Shown here in pieces: positions 61,742-64,000 of a stretch of 64,000 nucleotides of DNA. The notes below the pieces were generated by a model, which saw only the letters and a program-made list of their open reading frames with translations, had not been told where the DNA came from and made no database searches. Numbering within the stretch: position 1 is the stretch's first letter; the number at the start of each line of letters is the position of its first letter. A program made the position numbers and the translations under genes. Source of the stretch: Ruminococcus bromii (GTDB lineage: Bacteria > Bacillota > Clostridia > Oscillospirales > Acutalibacteraceae); contig NZ_NNBY01000045.1 in assembly GCF_002834235.1 (NCBI RefSeq), forward strand, positions 58,099-122,098. The letters run 5' to 3'.

Positions 61742-63388
61742 ATGCAATTATACAAAAATTTCTGTAAAGAAACTACCGATGAAAACGGAAAACTGACAAG
61801 CTTTGAACTTGTGTTTCCCGAAAACTATAATTTTGGCTATGATGTTGTTGACAAAATGGCAGAACTTGTGCCGAATGACACGGCCGTTGTGTGGACAAAT
61901 CCTGAAAAAGAGGAAAAGATTTTCACATACTCCGACATCAGCAGACTGAGCAACAAGGCTGCAAATGTTTTCAGAAATCACGGCATTAAAAAGGGCGACA
62001 AGGTTCTTGTTATTCTGAAACGAAACTACGAATACTGGTATGTTGCCCCTGCACTCCACAAGCTTGGTGCAGTTATTATTCCCGCAACAAATCTTCTGAC
62101 TCAAAGCGACATTTCGTATCGTGTTAACACGGCAGGGATAAAGGCAGCTGTCTGCACTCCCGATGAAACTACCGCCGAAGATACGCTTGCGGTTGCATCT
62201 CAGCCGAACACACTTGAAACCGTTTTTGTTCCGAGAAGGCAGATTTTCGGTGCGGTTGATTTTACCGAAGAAGTTGAAAACGCTCCCGATACCCTTGAAA
62301 GAGTTGAAACAAAAGCAGAAGAGCCTATGGTAATTTACTTTACCTCAGGCACTACAGGCTATCCTAAGGCTGTTGAACACAATCATATCTACACACTCGG
62401 ACACATTATCACGGCAAAATACTGGCAATGTGTAAAAGACGGCGGACTTCACCTCACCGTTGCCGAAACAGGCTGGGCAAAAGCGTCATGGGGCAAAATC
62501 TACGGTCAATGGCTCTGCGGTTCAGCTGTTATGGTCTATGACTTTGACAAATTCTCTCCGGGCAAGCTGTTGCGTATAATGGAAAAGTACAAGGTTACAA
62601 CCTTCTGCGCACCGCCGACAGTTTACAGATACTTCATTAAAAGAGGTATGAACAAGTACGACCTTTCTGCACTTTCTCACCTTACGACAGCAGGCGAGGC
62701 ACTCAACAATGAAGTTTTTGAAGAGGTGTTTAAGCAGACGGGAATTGAACTTTGCGAGGGCTTCGGTCAGACCGAGTCGGTTCTTATGCTTGCAAATCTC
62801 AAAGGTGACAAGGCGATTGCAGGTTCAATGGGCAAGCCCACTCCGCTTTATGATGTACGAATTGTTGACGATGAATGCAACGAGGTTAAGCAGGGTGAAG
62901 TAGGCGAAGTTGTTGTATTCCCCCCAAAGGACAGAAAACAGCACGGAATTTTCATCACATACTATAACAACGAAAATCTTTATGAAAAGGTGTGGCGACA
63001 CGGTGTATATCACACGGGCGACACGGCATATAAAGACGAGAACGGATATTTCTGGTATGTCGGCAGAGCCGATGACCTTATCAAAACAAGAGGCTTCAGA
63101 GTAGGTCCGTTTGAAGTTGAAAATGTTCTTATGCAATATCCGAATGTGCTTGAATGTGCGGTTATAGGTGTTCCGGACAAAGACCGAGGTCAGGCAATTA
63201 AGGCGATTGTCAAGATGACAGACGGCGCACCGCATGATAAGGAGCTTGAAAACAAAATCAAAACCTTCTGCAATAAGCGTATGGCAAGCTACAAGTGGAT
63301 TCAGCACCTTGAAATTGTCGATGAATTCCCAAAAACAATCAGCGGAAAAATCAAGAGAACGGATTTAAGAGAAAATCACAAAGCATAA
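61742..63388 (+). CDS. AMP-forming acyl-CoA synthetase (ACSM/acetyl-CoA synthetase-like)
   Basis: A 548-residue adenylating enzyme that activates a carboxylic acid to its CoA thioester. The P-loop is YFTSGTTGYPKAVEH, followed by GFGQTESVL, YHTGDTAYKDENGYFWYVGR and the C-terminal catalytic Lys in KTISGKIKRTDLR. The sequence is closest in feel to medium-chain or short-chain acyl-CoA synthetases of Clostridia. AAGGATGTAAAAA precedes the ATG. The exact acid cannot be told. Confidence 0.9.
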   Translation: MQLYKNFCKETTDENGKLTSFELVFPENYNFGYDVVDKMAELVPNDTAVVWTNPEKEEKIFTYSDISRLSNKAANVFRNHGIKKGDKVLVILKRNYEYWYVAPALHKLGAVIIPATNLLTQSDISYRVNTAGIKAAVCTPDETTAEDTLAVASQPNTLETVFVPRRQIFGAVDFTEEVENAPDTLERVETKAEEPMVIYFTSGTTGYPKAVEHNHIYTLGHIITAKYWQCVKDGGLHLTVAETGWAKASWGKIYGQWLCGSAVMVYDFDKFSPGKLLRIMEKYKVTTFCAPPTVYRYFIKRGMNKYDLSALSHLTTAGEALNNEVFEEVFKQTGIELCEGFGQTESVLMLANLKGDKAIAGSMGKPTPLYDVRIVDDECNEVKQGEVGEVVVFPPKDRKQHGIFITYYNNENLYEKVWRHGVYHTGDTAYKDENGYFWYVGRADDLIKTRGFRVGPFEVENVLMQYPNVLECAVIGVPDKDRGQAIKAIVKMTDGAPHDKELENKIKTFCNKRMASYKWIQHLEIVDEFPKTISGKIKRTDLRENHKA

Positions 63389-63390
63389 AA

Positions 63391-63427
63391 TAAAGGCAAT
63401 CTTACGGTAAAGTAGGATTGCCTTTAT
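63391..63427 (+). terminator. Terminator after the acyl-CoA synthetase gene
   Basis: TAAAGGCAATC pairs with GATTGCCTTTA, followed by TTAG. Confidence 0.75.
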
Positions 63428-63476
63428 TAGAATAATATTGCAAATTTACAGATGCTATGTAATATACAATCGGCAC

Positions 63477-63505
63477 TTGAACATAAATAATATATTTGAT
63501 ATAAT
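63477..63505 (+). promoter_or_regulatory. Promoter of candidate toxin mRNA (family A)
   Basis: TTGAAC (63477-63482) and TATAAT (63500-63505) with a 17-nt spacer. The transcript would start near GTAAGGAAACGG. Confidence 0.8.
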
Positions 63506-63511
63506 CACTTT

Positions 63512-63668
63512 GTAAGGAAACGGCGGCGGCTGTCCAGTCTGAAATATAGTCGTATCTCGTTGTGCATAAATGCACTTCCTTATACTCGTTATTTCAGACA
63601 GCGCTATGCTCCCTTTTTCCGCCACTGGCGGCGGTCGCAAGACTACCCTTATGAAAGGGGGTGTTTGC
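63512..63668 (+). promoter_or_regulatory. Structured 5' leader of the candidate toxin mRNA
   Basis: A leader of about 155 nt. GTCTGAAATA (about 63537) pairs with TATTTCAGAC (about 63592), closing a large domain. GCCACTGGCGGC gives another hairpin. ACCCT pairs with AGGGGGT over TATGA, hiding the ribosome site AAGGGGGTG (63655-63663). Long leaders that hide the start are typical of type I toxin mRNAs. Confidence 0.65.
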
Positions 63669-63731
63669 GTGGAATACATAGCTGTGATAGTAATTTTCAC
63701 ATTTTTTATTGTGTTCACCATAAAGAAATAA
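63669..63731 (+). CDS. 20-residue hydrophobic peptide, candidate type I toxin (family A)
   Basis: GTG start at 63669, five bases after AAGGGGGTG. The peptide begins MEYIAVIVIF and ends FTIKK; the middle is entirely hydrophobic, so it forms one membrane helix with two terminal lysines. An in-frame ATG at 63651 lies upstream of the ribosome site and is not favoured. The C-terminal half is conserved in the decayed copy at 7482. Too short for ordinary gene callers. A toxin role is inferred from architecture. Confidence 0.65.
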   Translation: MEYIAVIVIFTFFIVFTIKK

Positions 63732-63811
63732 CCGCCCTGTGTTGCAGCACAAGACGGTTTTTTTAGAAAAAACTTAAATTGATGATGCGAAACAGCTCAA
63801 GCCGTTTCCTT
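63725..63811 (-). ncRNA. Candidate antitoxin RNA (family A)
   Basis: The minus-strand RNA of about 87 nt starts near TAAGGAAACGGC, forms GAAACGGC-TTGA-GCTGTTTC and ends at the shared hairpin. It overlaps the 3' end and stop codon of the peptide mRNA. The same RNA recurs at 7405-7500. Confidence 0.65.
63732..63768. terminator. Shared hairpin of toxin mRNA and antisense RNA
   Basis: AACCGCCCTGTG faces CACAAGACGGTT, followed by TTTTTTT on the plus strand. The two C-A mismatches on the plus strand become G-U pairs on the minus strand, so both RNAs can use the stem. Confidence 0.7.
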
Positions 63812-63817
63812 ACTTAT

Positions 63818-63846
63818 ATATTAACATCAATTTTTAATTATGTCAA
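63818..63846 (-). promoter_or_regulatory. Promoter of the candidate antitoxin RNA
   Basis: Minus-strand TTGACA (63841-63846) and TAATAT (63818-63823), 17-nt spacer. It is stronger in the -35 box than the toxin promoter, as expected for an antitoxin. Confidence 0.8.
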
Positions 63847-63905
63847 TCTGTTTCGGTGTGTGTTTGCATACCGAATTTTTATTTTACAAAACACAAACTT
63901 CCGTC

Positions 63906-64000
63906 TTGAAAACAAACAATATATTTGTTAAAATAACTCTGTAAGGAAATGGCGGCGGCTGTCCAGTCTGAAATATAGTCGTATCTCGTTGTGCATAAAT
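63906..64000 (+). other. Start of a second tandem toxin locus (cut by the window edge)
   Basis: TTGAAA (63906-63911) and TAAAAT (63929-63934) with a 17-nt spacer, then a leader nearly identical to 63512-63575: TAAGGAAATGGCGGCGGCTG, GTCTGAAATATAGTCG and TTGTGCATAAAT. The peptide itself would lie beyond the window. Confidence 0.75.

Noticed and set aside
61552..61755. 67-codon minus-strand frame before the acyl-CoA synthetase
   Set aside because: Tyr/Asn/Ile-rich translation of AT-rich DNA, no ribosome site, overlaps the promoter region of the next gene.
63651..63668. Upstream ATG giving a 26-residue form of the family A peptide
   Set aside because: The ribosome site AAGGGGGTG would lie inside the coding part, and the family B peptide starts after the equivalent site. 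GTG 63669 fits better.
1..64000. tRNA or rRNA genes, prophage, integrase
   Set aside because: No cloverleaf with a CCA-proximal acceptor stem, no rRNA signature and no integrase, recombinase or phage structural motif was noticed on either strand.

Overview
The window looks like chromosome of a gut anaerobe of the Clostridia, family Oscillospiraceae, most probably Ruminococcus bromii or a close relative. The main reasons are a 1356-residue secreted GH13 amylase (13290-17360) with a type I dockerin and a cohesin-like module in one chain, which is the layout recalled for the R. bromii amylosome protein Amy4/Sca1; Gram-positive signals (strong AGGAGG-type ribosome sites, T-box, CIRCE, short LexA); and an [Fe-S] two-subunit fumarase. 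The species is inferred from family knowledge, not from a search.

Layout. 1-7122 is the conserved rimP-nusA-rnpM-ylxQ-infB / rbfA-nrnA-truB translation cluster. 7370-7511 is a decayed small-toxin locus with an intact-looking antisense-RNA promoter. 7628-12985 is an ABC transporter (ATPase and FtsX-type permease) followed by its two-component system, the usual arrangement for antimicrobial-peptide sensing and resistance. 13290-17360 is the amylase. 17523-18686 holds a flavin-reductase-like gene and a hicAB module. 19099-28319 carries arginine biosynthesis: argG (with ARG-box-like palindromes upstream), argH, then argC-argJ-argB-GNAT-argD-argF, with a 23-codon membrane-peptide/antisense-RNA locus between argH and argC. 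28524-35935 has membrane proteins, an ABC-2 exporter with an XRE-AbrB fusion regulator, an Mrp ATPase and a zinc-ribbon/LRR protein. 36066-42117 is the HrcA regulon on the minus strand (hrcA-grpE-dnaK-dnaJ, then prmA) with a perfect CIRCE. 42229-49670 contains a Fic protein, a repeat-rich 0.7 kb gap, lexA, NUDIX, fumarase and a second two-component system. 49712-51684 has a FliB-like gene overlapping a Nif11-like small protein, a 51-residue membrane peptide and rpsT. 51891-58831 is a Trp T-box controlled trpEGDCBA operon with a sirtuin at the end and no trpF. 58849-61410 is ddl-murF, 61742-63388 an acyl-CoA synthetase, and 63477-64000 two tandem small-toxin/antisense units, the second cut by the window edge.

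The most distinctive signal is the family of tiny single-pass membrane peptides (20-23 residues). Each has its ribosome site in a hairpin and a convergent antisense RNA with a near-consensus promoter over its 3' end. Family A has loci at 7.4, 63.5 and 63.9 kb, and a diverged form lies at 22.2 kb. This matches the architecture of type I toxin-antitoxin systems such as txpA/RatA and bsrG/SR4, but I do not recognise the peptides. Several families of dispersed palindromic intergenic repeats also fill the gaps between genes: a GTAGCGGCG-ended element, a TTATGCCCGAGCGT-core element and a run of 20-nt mini-hairpins.
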